Below are positions 23,231-33,700 of a stretch of DNA of 64,000 bases, in pieces. This DNA comes from Takakia lepidozioides (Eukaryota > Streptophyta > Takakiopsida > Takakiales > Takakiaceae). The stretch covers positions 85,662,756 through 85,726,755 of the forward strand of contig CM060731.1 of assembly GCA_030704615.1 (NCBI GenBank), read 5' to 3'. The notes under the pieces are model-generated. The model searched no databases, was not told where the DNA came from, and saw only the letters and a program-made list of their open reading frames with translations. Both the position numbers and the translations under genes were made by a program. Each line of letters starts with the position of its first letter. Position 1 is the stretch's first letter.

Positions 23231-23975
23231 TTAGATCACATATGCAAAGTTGCAACCCACACGAGCAACAAGAAAATCATGTGCAGGCGAAACGCAGTTT
23301 TCCGCAGTCCACATGATCATGGGAAACAAGTCCACCATATTGTGAACCACAATATCATTGACCGTGAATAAACCCCGACCCATAGCAGGGTCTGTAGCGG
23401 CTCTCACAACATACCGTCTCCCCCAATACTCGAACTCCACATTTTCTCGGATGGAAACTTAGATCCCTCTACTTTCTATCATGGGCAATAGAAGGCTTTG
23501 GAGGCCTCCCAGCTCGTTTTTTCAGATCTACATCAACATCTTTCAGCTTGCATGTCCCCGCATCCAAATGAGCTTTTCCTTTGACATGCTCTGTCAATGA
23601 AGACATAAGAGAACCTGTCTTAGGGAACATGACTATCTACTTTGAATCGGTCATGCACTTTAATCTCATAGACCCCAATTTTGAGTAATCCCCAATTGTT
23701 GCCTTCACAATCTCAAAAGTTGAACATGGATTGTCTACGCAAAAGCTATCAACCTCCTCCATGTTTGCAGCCAAGACTTCCTGTTCATTTGGAGGCCTCA
23801 CAATAGGATCATCCTTCCCCTTCCCATAGCGCCTTTGGTATGCCATTTGGAGATAATTCTGACATGCCTCATAAGGTTTGCTCTTTCCTGTTCGGGCATA
23901 AACCTCTTGACATACATCACACCAGAGCTGAAACAACACCTTTCCTTCCACATCCTTTGTGTGGAGGAACCCCTC
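23231..23975 (-). pseudogene. Hypothetical multi-segment protein remnant with U1/BED-like zinc-finger pattern
   Basis: Minus-strand reading gives LFQLWCDVCQEVYARTGKSK, PIVRPPNEQEVLAANMEEVD, then MRLKCMTDSK and SLTEHVKGKAHLDAG (Cys and His spacing like a U1 or BED finger), a KKRAGRPPKPS basic patch, and after a stop and a frame change EYWGRRYVV. It is not part of the upstream retroelement: similarity to integrase ends at about 23985. Family unknown; a transposon-derived DNA-binding protein is the best guess. Confidence 0.35.
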
Positions 23976-23984
23976 TTCACCGTC

Positions 23985-24841
23985 TGAACAAACCTCTCTG
24001 CCAAGCCATCGGCCTCAGGATGATCCCGAGAAGTGGTGCGGTGGTCTATCAATGTTTTATCACACAAAGTCTAAAACTCCCCCAAGAACTCTCTCCCTTG
24101 GTACGTGAGTACCTCAGCTGGAGCACCGAATCAAGCACATGATCCAAGAATGTATACGCAGCCCCCTCACTAGCCTTGTCAGGCAATGGAACCAACTCAA
24201 TCCACTTGGAGAAGTGCTCCACCATCACTAACAATATCTGTGGTGGCGCATAGTCAGTGGCAACGGTCTTGCGAAGTCAAGACTCCACCTGTAGCCCAAT
24301 CCCATGATTGGTAAATGATGTAACTGTAGTGTAGGGGCGTTGAATGAAGCATGCACCCTGTCACACACCATGCACCTAGTCACGAACTGTTGCACCTCTG
24401 TATGCATACCACGCCACCAATACTGCCCCTGTTACTAGTGCCGCCTCCAAAATGCAGTAACCTGTGAGTGCGTCGCACTCCAAAATGCCCAAACTCCTCA
24501 TGGGCATGCCGCACTAACCGTGCACGTTGTGTTGGGTAAGGCACGATCCTCACCCGACCATCCTCCCACACTCAAAGCAGGTGTATCCCCTCCCACTTGA
24601 ACCTCTTGGCTTGTTGCAGGATCCGATCCCTCTCCCTGGCAGTCATAGTGGCTGCCGTGTCTCCCGTGCGGAGGTAGTCCAACACAGCCAAATCCTCATG
24701 TATATCTCTGGCACCACCTGGCTCATCACTAGCCTCAGGGTCCTCAGACACTCCGTCTACAGTCATCCCTGTTGCAGGTCCAACTTGACCTCCCGATGCC
24801 AAGTTACACAAAAATGCAGATGCATGCCATCCCCACACCAT
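23985..24841 (-). pseudogene. Integrase of the DNMT-bearing element (broken, 3'-truncated)
   Basis: The N-terminal zinc domain shows RLVRHAHEEFGHFGVRRTHR, with the His pair. Core remnants follow in shifted frames: VMVEHFSKWIELVPLPDKAS, TLIDHRTTSRDHPEADGLAE (catalytic Glu region) and RFVQTVKR. Similarity then stops at about 23985, where an unrelated hypothetical frame begins. No chromodomain is seen before the break. Confidence 0.7.
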
Positions 24842-24871
24842 CTCCTCGTCCGTCTCACCATGCCACCGAGC

Positions 24872-25372
24872 TCATGTGTCATCCTGCTGGCTCGTGCATG
24901 GATTGCGACTCAATCCATCCGCATCCCAATTGACCAAACCCGGTCGATGCACAACCTGAAAGTCATACTCCTGGAGTATGAGTGCCCACCGTGCAAGCTT
25001 CCCCGTAAGCTTGTCTGACTCCATCAACCACTTGAGTGGCTGGTGATCCGTGACAAGGGTGAAGAGATTGTCGTATAGATAGCACCTGAAGTGTGCCATG
25101 GCCCACACTGCAGCTAAGCACTCTCTTTCATATGAGCTATACTTAGCCTCTGCAGCGTTATTCGAGCGTCTAGCAGAAGTCACTACGAATTCTCTTCCCT
25201 CATCATCCACTTGTGTGAGTACCGCTCCAAGCCCCAGCATGCTCCAATCCGTATGCAGCTGAAAGGGACGCCCCCTGATAGGTCGTCTCAGGATAGGCGC
25301 CGAAGACAACCTCGTCTTGAGCTCTTGAAAAGCTCGTTCCTGCTCATCTTCCCACTGCCACTCCTGGTCCAC
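24872..25372 (-). CDS. RNase H domain of the DNMT-bearing element
   Basis: WEDEQERAFQELKTRLSSAP (RT-RH connection), FQLHTDWSMLGLGAVLTQ with the first Asp, YSSYERECLAAVWA with the Glu, FTLVTDHQPLKWLM with the second Asp, and VHRPGLVNWDADGLSR at the end. The segment is 166 codons long and open. A frameshift between 25545 and 25372 separates it from RT. Confidence 0.82.
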   Translation of the reverse strand: MDQEWQWEDEQERAFQELKTRLSSAPILRRPIRGRPFQLHTDWSMLGLGAVLTQVDDEGREFVVTSARRSNNAAEAKYSSYERECLAAVWAMAHFRCYLYDNLFTLVTDHQPLKWLMESDKLTGKLARWALILQEYDFQVVHRPGLVNWDADGLSRNPCTSQQDDT

Positions 25373-25544
25373 CTTGGTCAGCTTGGTTTAGAGCCTTTTG
25401 CAATGGCACTAAATCCCTTGACAAACCGTCTATAATAGTTTGCCAACCCCATGAAAGCTCAAACTCGGCTCACATCTGTGGGGCGTGGAATTTGTGCAAT
25501 GGCCTCTACCTTAGTCTGATGTACCCCCAATCCTCCAGGATATA

Positions 25545-26695
25545 TCATGTGACTGAAAACTCAATCTGGTTGTGGAAAAACTTGCACTTCCCCGGATGCA
25601 ACTTCGTTCCATGCGCTCTCAAGCGCTCCAATACCACCTGAAGGTATCTCTCATGCTCCTCCACCGTAGCACTAAAGATGATGATGTCATCTATGTAGCA
25701 CCGAACAAAGTCCACCCCTGCTAGAATCCTATCCATGATTCTCTGAAACTCTGTAGGAGCGTTCTTAAGCCCAAATGGTAAGAACCGCCACTGATATAGG
25801 CAATAATTGTTGTGCTCATTGATCCCCCAGAATGTCGTCTTCTGCTTGTCCGCCTCCTTGATCGGCAACTGGTGATATCCGGATCGTAAATCCAAAGTGC
25901 TAAAGACCTGAGCATGCCCTATGGCATCAAAGATTTCCTCTGGTGTTGGCATGGCATACTTATCGGACTTGGTCTGACGATTTACAGGCCGGTAATCACC
26001 GCACATACATCTCTCCGTCCAATTGCCATAGACATCCTTCTTGGTTGGCATCACTGTGGCTGTAGCATACTCTCCACCAGAGAGCTCCACCAAACCTGCC
26101 TCCCAGAGATCTTGAGTCCTCATCTGAATCAAAGACCTCTCCATGTCACTGTATCTATAGGGTCTCCAAAAGATTGGCGTGTCAGTGGCCAACTCAATAC
26201 GGATCTCTTGACCCTTCAATGCTCCCAAGTCCTTCAAACTGAAGGCAAAGCAATTCCTGTAAGCCCTCAGGAACCGCCGTATACGTCGTCTCTCTCTTTT
26301 GGTGACAATGGGTCCAATGTCAGGCTCCCAATTGTCCTCCGTAACTGCAACCTTAAGTCCAGTGGGCTTAGAGGTAGAGGACGCGTCCAATGGTTGCTAT
26401 GTTGCAACCTCTTGAGCATTACTCCCTACCTGCTCAGTCAATGACAAGGCCTTATCCTGCCCCATCATCTCATCCTCGAGGACTTCCTCAACCCGAGAAA
26501 AATCCCCAACCTCATCCATCACCGCCACCTTGGTTACCAACTCCCTCTGAACCTCGAGCACCTCCCACATGTGCCATGGATGCCTGCACCCCATGGTCCT
26601 CACATGCTCGCCCTCACTCACTGCCTGTACCGACTCGGTAGGCAGAGAGACCAGCGAGGGAAGTGTATTCCGCACTCTGCGTTGCTCAGCCATAG
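25545..26695 (-). pseudogene. Linker and reverse transcriptase of the DNMT-bearing element
   Basis: The linker begins MAEQRRVRNT immediately after the nested insertion and continues in frame through one TAG (26391-26393) into RT. Motifs in order: IFWRPYRYSDMERSLI, ATVMPTKKDVYGNWTERCMC, DYRPVNRQT, FSTLDLRSGYHQLPI, FLPFGLKNAPTEFQRIMDRI, and the catalytic CYIDDIIIFS. The open segment 26390-25545 ends after KCKFFHNQIEFSVT. The sequence is close to typical Ty3 RTs but distinct from the chromovirus RT at 19.3-20.0 kb. Confidence 0.85.
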
Positions 26696-27422
26696 TGTCG
26701 CGCACCTTACTTTGGTAAGCTCCCCCCTCAAGTCATAGTTACTCGCTTGATGCGCGCGCCTAACTCCCAACCTGGCCGCCGGGCCAACTTGGAGCTCCGG
26801 CTGCTCACCGGGGCATAACGGTCCCCCCTTTGATCTCCCAAAGAACCCTCCAACGATTGGAACCAGCGGAATTCCCTTTGGTAGTTGGCAGTCCGGAACA
26901 GCTCCCCACTCTTTGGTCGCTTTCCGGTTCGCACACTTACTCACTAGTTTTTGGTCACCAACGGGCTTGCACCGTTCTCGGGATTACTACTCCCTATATA
27001 TACTTCTGTAGCTGTCCGCGGGGGTTTCACAAACAACCATGCCATTTTATGGCGAACCACCACGAACACCCTCGACTCCCGGTGACGAGTCACGGTGAGT
27101 CTTGGCCCACCCACCACGGCCCCTATTGACCGTGATGAGTCCCAAGACTCCCCACGACTCCCACCACGAGGTCTCCGCCCTAGGGTGAGTCCTATGTCAC
27201 CCCCACTAAGTCCCACTAAGCTACCACCACCCCTTGTGGAGCCACCCCCACCGCAACCCGGTGTGCGGGGCTCCACCTAGTGAGCGCCTCCGCCTCCTTG
27301 AGTGCCTTGGGCACTCAAGGGTGCTTCAGCCCCCCATACCTATCGCTGCCACTGCCCCCACCACAGGGGCAACCCCTCTTGTGTCCCAACCCCCCCTGCC
27401 CTCAAGGCAAAGGGCCGCGACA
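26696..27422 (-). repeat. Chromovirus 3' LTR with adjoining polypurine tract
   Basis: 727 bp, TGTCGCG to CGCGACA. Directly inside it on the minus strand lies GGTAGGGGTG, a plausible polypurine tract for plus-strand priming. 27423-27837 is the internal 3' region and matches 8678-9077. Confidence 0.85.
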
Positions 27423-27837
27423 CACCCCTACCAACAGGGAGTCCATGTCCTCATCGGCTTGTCCATTTGTAGAAAGAACGAACATCCAAGTTGTGGCGTC
27501 CCACATCAAGGAGTTTGTTTCCGTACCATGGCGTCCCATGGCAAAGAACCAAAAACCCACACTTGACTCTACTCTCCACTAGCTAGTTCGGCCGACTTCC
27601 TCCAAGTCCCGGCCAAGGCGGAGCCTCTCAAGCTCCTCCCAGTGCACTCTTCTTGGCCTACTTCAAGGCCAAGGAACGATCCTCCCGAGGATCGAATTGC
27701 CTTACTGCAACAACATTGCTTGCGACCGCTCATGATGCCGCTTTTGGCATCACCTTGAGCAGGGTTCACCTCGAACCTCTTTTGACTAGGAAGATAACCT
27801 TGAACCAACCGCGCGCCCCAATCACTACAATTGGGTC

Positions 27838-28429
27838 CGCCTTGGAATGCTGGCCTGAGGTACGGGAAAACGCCGAAGCCGCACTACGACTTCGTCCCGA
27901 GGCTACACGATTATAGTACGTGAACGGAAGCACGTAGCTTCTGCATTAGCCCGCACTACAAAGCAACCCCCTCGGTAGTGCAATTATAGTATGCGCGCGT
28001 GCCAGGTGCGCACTAGCACGTGAACTCCTAAAGAAGGCGCAAGTTTCCTTGCCCCTTGATGGGAGTCACCCGATTTCGGCACTGCGCAAACACACGATTA
28101 ACCCAATTTACCTCTCCCACTTTGTGTAAGCTAGCATGCATTCTACACACTAGCCAACCACACCATGCATCACCATCCCAAACAAAATAGGACGCACAAC
28201 ATTTGGAACCCATTTCCTTTATGACAAATTTTTGTACAATACAAGTTTTTGCAATCGGATTCCTAAGCTAGCTGAGCCGGCTAAGCATGCATTTCCTCCC
28301 CTACGCTCCAAGGTTGATGTCCCCATCAACGCTTCTTCCGCTTTTGAGGTCGCCCTTCGAAAACTGCAACCGCCTCGGATGCGTTTCCCATTTTTGAGGC
28401 ACTCACCCAAGATGCCTCCACATGATGAT
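27838..28429. other. Unassigned filler between internal LTR and 3' segment
   Basis: No similarity to the rest of the chromovirus or to any other segment of this window was seen. It has no convincing coding sequence. It contains a short inverted repeat, TTGATGTCCCCATCAA, at about 28313-28328. It may be flanking DNA of another insertion site that was carried along. Confidence 0.4.
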
Positions 28430-29150
28430 TGTCACGCACCTCACTTTGGTAAGCTCCCCTTCAAGTCATAGTTACTCGCTTTGATGCGCGCGCCTGACTC
28501 CCAACCTGGCCGCCGGGCCAACTTGGAGCTTCGGCTGCTCACCGGGACATAACGGTCCCCTTCGCTCCCCACTAAACCCTCCACCTATTTGGGCCTAGTG
28601 GAATTCCCTTTGGTAGATGGCAGTCTGGAACAGCTCCCCACTCTTTGGTCGCTTTCCGGCTCGCTCGCTTACTCACTAGTTTTTGGTCACCAACGGGCTT
28701 GCACCGTTCTCGGGGTCACTACTCCCCTTATATATACTTCTGTAGCTGTCCGCGGGGGTTTCACAACCAGCCATGCCATTTTATGGCGAACCACCACGAA
28801 AACCCTCGACTCCCGGTGATGAGTTGCGGTGAGTCTTGGCCCACTCACCACGGCCCCTATGGACCGTGATGAGTCCCAAGACTCCCCACGACTCCCACCA
28901 CGAGGTCTCCGCCCCCATGGTGAGTCCTATGCCACCCCACTAAGTCCCGCTAAGCTACCACCACCCTTGTGGAGCCACCCCCACCGCAACCCGGTGTGCG
29001 GGCTCCACCTAGTGAGGCCCTCTGCCTCCTGAGTGCCTCGGGCACTCAAGGGTGCTTCAGCCCCCCATACCTATCGCTGCCGCTGCCCCCACCACAGGGG
29101 CAGCCCCTCATGTGTCCCGACCCCCTGCCCTCAAGGCAAAGGCCGCGACA
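28430..29150 (-). repeat. Internal third chromovirus LTR
   Basis: 721 bp, TGTCACG to CGCGACA, with the shared TATATATA box at 28729-28736. It lies inside the CATAG-bounded unit and has no primer-binding site on its other side (ATCATCATGTGG follows on the minus strand), so it is not the 5' LTR of a tandem partner. Confidence 0.85.
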
Positions 29151-29235
29151 ATGATAGCCCTTCCATTTGACGAGATACTCCGTTTCTCGGTTCTTGAACC
29201 TCCTCAACTTAAGTACTGCCGGATGTACCGGATGA
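29151..29235 (-). pseudogene. Integrase chromodomain remnant abutting an LTR
   Basis: In a frame shifted from protease, the minus strand reads VLKLRRFKNRETEYLVKWKG followed by YH. This is the chromodomain signature (EYLVKWKGY) at the C-terminus of chromovirus integrases, which directs integration to marked chromatin. The codons run straight into the LTR at 29150 (H then CRG) with no polypurine tract. Confidence 0.8.
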
Positions 29236-30090
29236 CTTACTCGACCGGATATACCCCTTTGACATTAGATCTTTGAGTTGAGTCTTCAGCTTAACAAACT
29301 CTCTGTGGCTCAACCGGTAGGGTGCCTTGGCAGGCGGTTCCGATCCCGGTATCACCTCAATCTTGTGGTCAACTCCTCTTCGCGGTGGCAAGCCGCTTGG
29401 CAAATCCTCCAGCATCACATCCTGGTATTTCTCCAAAATCCCCTTGATCCAATCTGGGCTCGGCTCCCCATCGCCTTCTCCCTTTACATCTCTAATGTAA
29501 AGCAAAAACTGGGGCTCGTGTGCCTCCTCCATGGCCCACTCCCTTTCTGACAGAAGGTTTATTTGCCCTCCCATGGGTTTGGGCGTTTCCGACACTCGTA
29601 AGACCTCGCCACCATTCCCACATGGCAGCGTGACTACTCTCTTGCAGCCATCTATGACCGCTCCGGATTTGCTCAAAAAGGTCATCCCCAAAATGAGATC
29701 CACTCCATCGATCTCGCAGATGGTGAAGTTCTCACGTCCCTCCCAACTCCCCAGTTGAAGAGGAACATCGAACGCCAACCTTGTCGCCAATTGCGGTTCT
29801 CCTTTGGCCCCCACGTCACTTGTCGGGAGTCCCAACTTTTGTGCCGTTGCCATGAAGGAGTGCGACGCTTCTGTGTCCACCAACAACGACACGTTAGTTT
29901 CGGATATTATCCCATCCACGAACAATAACTGACTCCCTTTACGTAAGGTGCCAGTTTCCTGATACAACTCACAAGAAAATTTGCCTACCTTGCAAGTTCT
30001 GGCGACCACCGCTTCCACCAAGCGACTGATGGTATCTTCCGACAGCTCTGTGGTCGCCCGAGTCATGTTCAATTGCCGGGCTTCATGCAC
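29209..30090 (-). pseudogene. Chromovirus protease and RT N-terminus fused to deletion
   Basis: A 293-codon frame. The protease active site reads LLVDTEASHSFM; the usual DTG is DTE, so the catalytic loop is altered. DGVDLILGMTFLSKSGAVID and [19 protein letters not shown] follow, then the RT start [12 protein letters not shown]. At about 29235 the sequence jumps to chromodomain codons. All RT, RNase H and integrase core motifs are missing. Confidence 0.8.
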
Positions 30091-30330
30091 TTCTTAGCCA
30101 TGTGCCCGGGCTCCCGCAATTGAAACACACTCATCAAAGGTCGCCTTCTGTCCGCCATAGGCCGCTCCACCCGCCTTTCCTTTCGAAGCACCGAGTGCCG
30201 CCTTGACTTGTGAAGGCCCTCCCTTTGATTTCCACGTGCCATTGTTGCCGCGTGGCCTATCCCACTTCTTTTCCGGTCAGAAGGAGTCACCTTCCCGCCG
30301 GGTCTTCTTGTGGTTCAGCTCCGTACGGCC
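30069..30330 (-). pseudogene. Chromovirus nucleocapsid, knuckle broken by a frameshift
   Basis: The plus-strand copy has CFNCGEPGHMAKKC. Here a G is missing from the run after the second Cys, so the first half (CFNC) and the second half (EPGHMAKKC) lie in different frames. The zinc knuckle cannot form. This indicates decay after insertion or a defective source. Confidence 0.7.
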
Positions 30331-30336
30331 TTGTCT

Positions 30337-31146
30337 TTAACCCTTAGGGACATCTGAGAAACATTTAGCCCTCTCAATTGCCTTGTTCAAAGTCTTAGGT
30401 GGCTTCTCCTCCAACTTCCGCCTGGTCCATGGGGCCAGTCCCGCCACAAAGTTGAAGACCATTTCTGGTTCTGCCATGTCCGCGACTTCGAGCAACAACA
30501 CATTGAAAGCGTGGACATATCCCCGAATGTCATTTGTTTGCTTCAAATTCCTCATCTTGTCCCGGGCGAGCCAGGACGCGTTGAGGGGCACAAATTGCCT
30601 CTTCATCAATTCCTTGAACCCACTCCAGTTCAAGGTTTCCGGGCTTGGACCTCGGTCGTGAAGGCGTTTCTGCCACCATTGTTGAGCATAGCCCCTCAAA
30701 TAGGTGGGAGCCACTTCCACCCGATCCTCGTCACTCAACTTGGCCGCCTGGAAGTACTGCTCTAGCTCCAAGAGCTAGGTGTTGAGTGCCTTCCAATTTT
30801 GGACGCCCTCGAAGGTGCCAGGTTCCTTAGGCTTCACCTTAAACCTTGCCTTAGTTGAAGTGGCATTAGCCGCCTTCAACACGTCTTTCAACGTCCCGCC
30901 AAATTGCGCCAACAACCCTTCCCAAAAGGCTGCCGGCATGGGAGGCATCTGTTGGTCGGTCGGAGCTCTCAGGGATTCCTCAGGCTTCGACTCCTCAGAT
31001 TCCTCCCGCTTTTGAGCGGCCTCGTTTTCGGAAACATGCATCGCTTCCTCAAACGGCCGCCTCGGTGACACGTCGCCCCCATCGGGCTCACCAGGATCAT
31101 CATCTTTTGGGCCGTTCCGCTTTCGTTTTGGCTTGCCCGATCCCAT
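30337..31146 (-). pseudogene. Chromovirus Gag (nested copy)
   Basis: The start MGSGKPKRKRN at 31146 follows the primer-binding site. A basic and acidic N-terminus is followed by AAFWEGLLAQFGGTLKDVLK, then after a TAG at 30772 by LELEQYFQAAKLSDEDRVEV and YLRGYAQQWWQKRLHD, the Retrotrans_gag-type capsid signature. The segment is almost the same protein as at 17990-18536 and 40.06-40.5 kb. Confidence 0.82.
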
Positions 31147-31201
31147 GATGAGGCCAATCCCAAGGACGATCGCGTACTGAACTCTTAGCTCTGATACCAA
31201 G

Positions 31202-31926
31202 TGTCGCGCACCTCACTTCCGTAAGCTCTCCCCTCAAGTCATAGTTACTCGCTTGATGCGCGCGCCTAACTCCCAACCTGGCTGCTCGGCCAACTTGGAG
31301 CTCCGGCTGCTCACCGGGGCATAACGGTCCCCCCTTTGATCTCCCAAAGAACCCTCCAACAATTTGGAACCAGCGGAATTCCCTTTGGTAGTTGGCAGTC
31401 CGGAACAGCTCCCCACTCTTTGGTCGCTTTCCGGTTCGCACGCTTACTCACTAGTTTTGGTCACCAACGGGCTTGCACCGTTCTTAGGGTTACTACTCCC
31501 TATATATACTTCTGTAGCTGTCCGCGGGGGTTTCACAAACAACCATGCCATTTTATGGCGAACCACCACGAACACCCTCGATTTCCGGTGATGAGTCGCG
31601 GTGAGTCTTGGCCCACCCACCACGGCCCCTATGGACCGTGATGAGTCCCAAGACTCCCCACAACTCCCACCACGAGGTCTCCGCCCTAGGGTGAGTCCTA
31701 TGCCACCCCCACTAAGTCCCGCTAAGCTACCACCACCCCTGTGGAGCCACCTCCACCGCAACCCGGTGTGCGGGGCTCCACCTAGTGAGCGCCCTGCCTC
31801 CTTGAGTGCCTTGGGCACTCAAGGGTGCTTCAGCCCCCCATACCTATCGCTGCCATTGCCCCCACCACAGGGGCAGCCCCTCTTATGTCCTGACCCCCCC
31901 TGCCCTCAAGGCAAAGGGCCGCGACA
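31202..31926 (-). repeat. Chromovirus 5' LTR
   Basis: 725 bp, TGTCGCG to CGCGACA. In the sense (minus) direction it contains a TATATATAGGG box at about 31508-31498, present in the other copies too, and is followed by the tRNA-Met primer-binding site. A plus-strand 5-bp flank CATAG matches the flank of the LTR at 26696. Confidence 0.9.
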
Positions 31927-33172
31927 CATAGCCAAGCTGATAATCCAGGTCAAGCAATTGAGATCCATTGCTTGCCCCAACACCTGACGACGTGATGCCT
32001 CAGAAAGAGACGGCACCGCCGTGGTACCAGTGGTAAAACCCATTGCCCACTCACGCTCGTCAGCATTAGGCTCCACTAACTGCTGCAACTGAGCATCCCA
32101 CAGGAGGCCAAGTCCACTATCCCGGAAAGCATGCGATCCTGGGAAGCTGAGCAGTGTAGATAATGCTGCTCGTGGTTGACCCACCTTGTTGACCAGTGCC
32201 TAAGACGAACGGTCATCGTGTCTCAAACGCTGAGACTGCCTCCTTGTGTCCAAAATGCTATCCACTGTGAGGTGTGCTGGCCGCTGCACCCCATCAAATG
32301 CACGCTTAAGCAGTGCGGGTGGCATCAAGTTAGTCCACCACAGTCGTGGACGATGAGCCCGTGACCCCACTGTAGCTGCATCTAGCAGCACTGCTGATCC
32401 AAGCCACAACCGGACTTAATGCACACTGGCCATCACCCTGGCCCAAGAATCGCCCATCAGTGGCACATTCTCTAAGATGTATGCTGGAGATACAGCTTGA
32501 TGAAGCTGCAAGTGGCGCAAAACCCGCACCATCTCCCAAAACAGACTCGACCTCGAGTCTCGCAATCCATTGCCATGCCCGGCTGATGAATGCCCTTGGC
32601 AGGGCCAACCTGCCACTACCAGATCAATGGAGCCAACCTGCTCCAAATCATGCGCCCCCAGCAACACAAACTGCAGACACCAGCAACAACTCAGGGTACT
32701 GTTGCACCAACTGAGCAACATGGCGAAGTGAAACGCGTCGTGCAGTCTCATTCCTCTCCACATATAGGTAACGCCGAACTCGTACACCTGCGTGTAACAC
32801 AATAGCCAATCCGGTGCTGATCCCGCCAAACAAGTCCAGAAGACAAATGCCTTCATCCGGATACTGCCACACAATAGGTGTGGTGTCCAATGGAGACAAC
32901 TGAGGTGGTCCTGGTGCAATCCCCGCACTCTTCTCCTCTCCTAATGGTACAAAAGCCTCCACCCAGGCTTGTTGCACCCGTCGATCAGCAACCCGCTCCA
33001 AATCCTTGCTCGTGCCCCACAATGGAATCTGAACAACCATGGCAGGCAACTCCGCCATACCATACATGTCATCCTGCTCTCCCGGAGGTGACACATCCTC
33101 TGAATGAGCGTTGCCCTCAAGCAACTCTCCAGGCCAACTCACTGCAGTTGTGAATGCTGCTAGTATCGGCAC
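31927..33172 (-). pseudogene. C5 cytosine DNA methyltransferase (DNMT3-like) within retrotransposon Pol
   Basis: Conserved C5-methyltransferase motifs appear in canonical order. Motif I is LLDLFGGISTG (33172 frame, about 32842-32810), binding S-adenosylmethionine. RRYLYVERN gives the motif II acidic residue. Motif IV is DLVVAGWPCQ with the catalytic Cys codon at 32599-32601. Motif VI is ILENV (about 32472-32464). GSRAHRPRLWWTNL corresponds to motif VIII. NADEREWAMGFTTG and VLGQAMDLNCLTWI correspond to IX and X. The fused RYLYVERN and AHRPRLWWTNL resemble DNMT3/DRM more than DNMT1. No PWWP, ADD or UBA domain is visible. This copy is dead: a one-base frameshift near 32660 in a G run, and stops at 32413-32415 and 32197-32199. 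The nested chromovirus interrupts right after the last motif. Confidence 0.88.
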
Positions 33173-33244
33173 ATTGCCTCGCTGGGCAACCGCAACTCCT
33201 CATATAAACGTCACAGGGAGCTGCACACGCCGGCCCTCCCCTGA

Positions 33245-33700
33245 CTACCATCCAAGCCTATAGGAAGCTAACTTCTCCCAAAAATCTAGGGTGAAGCCCA
33301 TGGGGTACAGCACTGCCCCATCAACCAGGACATCGTACGAGACCGCGTCTGTCACAATGGCCTTGGCTCGCATCACTGAGCCATCTGTAGGATGATCCGG
33401 CCGTAGTCTGATAGCCAACTCATGCCGTGTCATGCCCCGAGCCTGCTCCGATCCTCCCAGAGACGTCTGTATCTGGAAAGGACAAGGCTCCATATCCGCC
33501 TCCGTGAGGCCCAAGCTTGCAATAGCAGCTCTGCCCAGCATCAACGGCTGAGCTCCCGAGTCCAACAAGACCCTCAGTGGCCGGTACCTCTTGCCTGCTG
33601 GTCCACTCAAACAGAAAATACCCTCCTGGTTGTCTAACATGACAACCCCAGGTGTCACCATGGTGCGCTCAATGGCTGGCCTAGCTGGCAGCTCCATCAA
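33245..33700 (-). pseudogene. Aspartic protease of the DNMT-bearing element
   Basis: The retropepsin core reads RPLRVLLDSGAQPLMLGR, with the D-S-G active site intact, then GMTRHELAIRLRP and SYDVLVDGAVLYPMGF. The segment is open for 152 codons and ends at TAG directly after GW. The same frame continues, through one further stop, into the methyltransferase with no linker of note, so protease and methyltransferase were parts of one polyprotein. Confidence 0.8.

Larger units (their letters stand above)
26696..31926 (-). mobile_element. Rearranged chromovirus nested in the DNMT-bearing element
   Basis: The unit is bounded by LTRs (26696-27422 and 31202-31926) and by the direct repeat CATAG at 26691-26695 and 31927-31931, the 5-bp target duplication typical of Ty3 integrases. 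Both LTRs run TGTCGCG to CGCGACA. The primer-binding site TGGTATCAGAGC (minus strand, about 31199-31188), complementary to the 3' end of plant initiator tRNA-Met, lies beside the 31202 LTR, which is therefore the 5' LTR. Inside are gag and protease, a large deletion from early RT to the chromodomain, a third LTR copy (28430-29150), unrelated DNA (27838-28429) and a 3' internal segment (27423-27837). It cannot be autonomous. Confidence 0.85.

Noticed and set aside
26944-27276. Open frames inside the chromovirus LTR copies (also at 31444-31818 and 50290-50595)
   Set aside because: They follow a shared low-complexity Gly/Arg composition of the LTR and lack a start context or domain. Conservation follows from LTR homology. 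Kept only as a remark.
28430-29150. Internal LTR read as one end of a complete element 28430-31926
   Set aside because: Flanks do not form a target duplication (ATGAT versus CATAG), whereas 26696 and 31926 share CATAG.
31188-31199. Initiator tRNA-Met gene suggested by TGGTATCAGAGC
   Set aside because: Only the 12-nt complement of the tRNA 3' end is present, beside an LTR. It is a primer-binding site.
32460-32714. Plus-strand ORFs across the methyltransferase
   Set aside because: They are shadows of the minus-strand DNMT frame and show no domain of their own.
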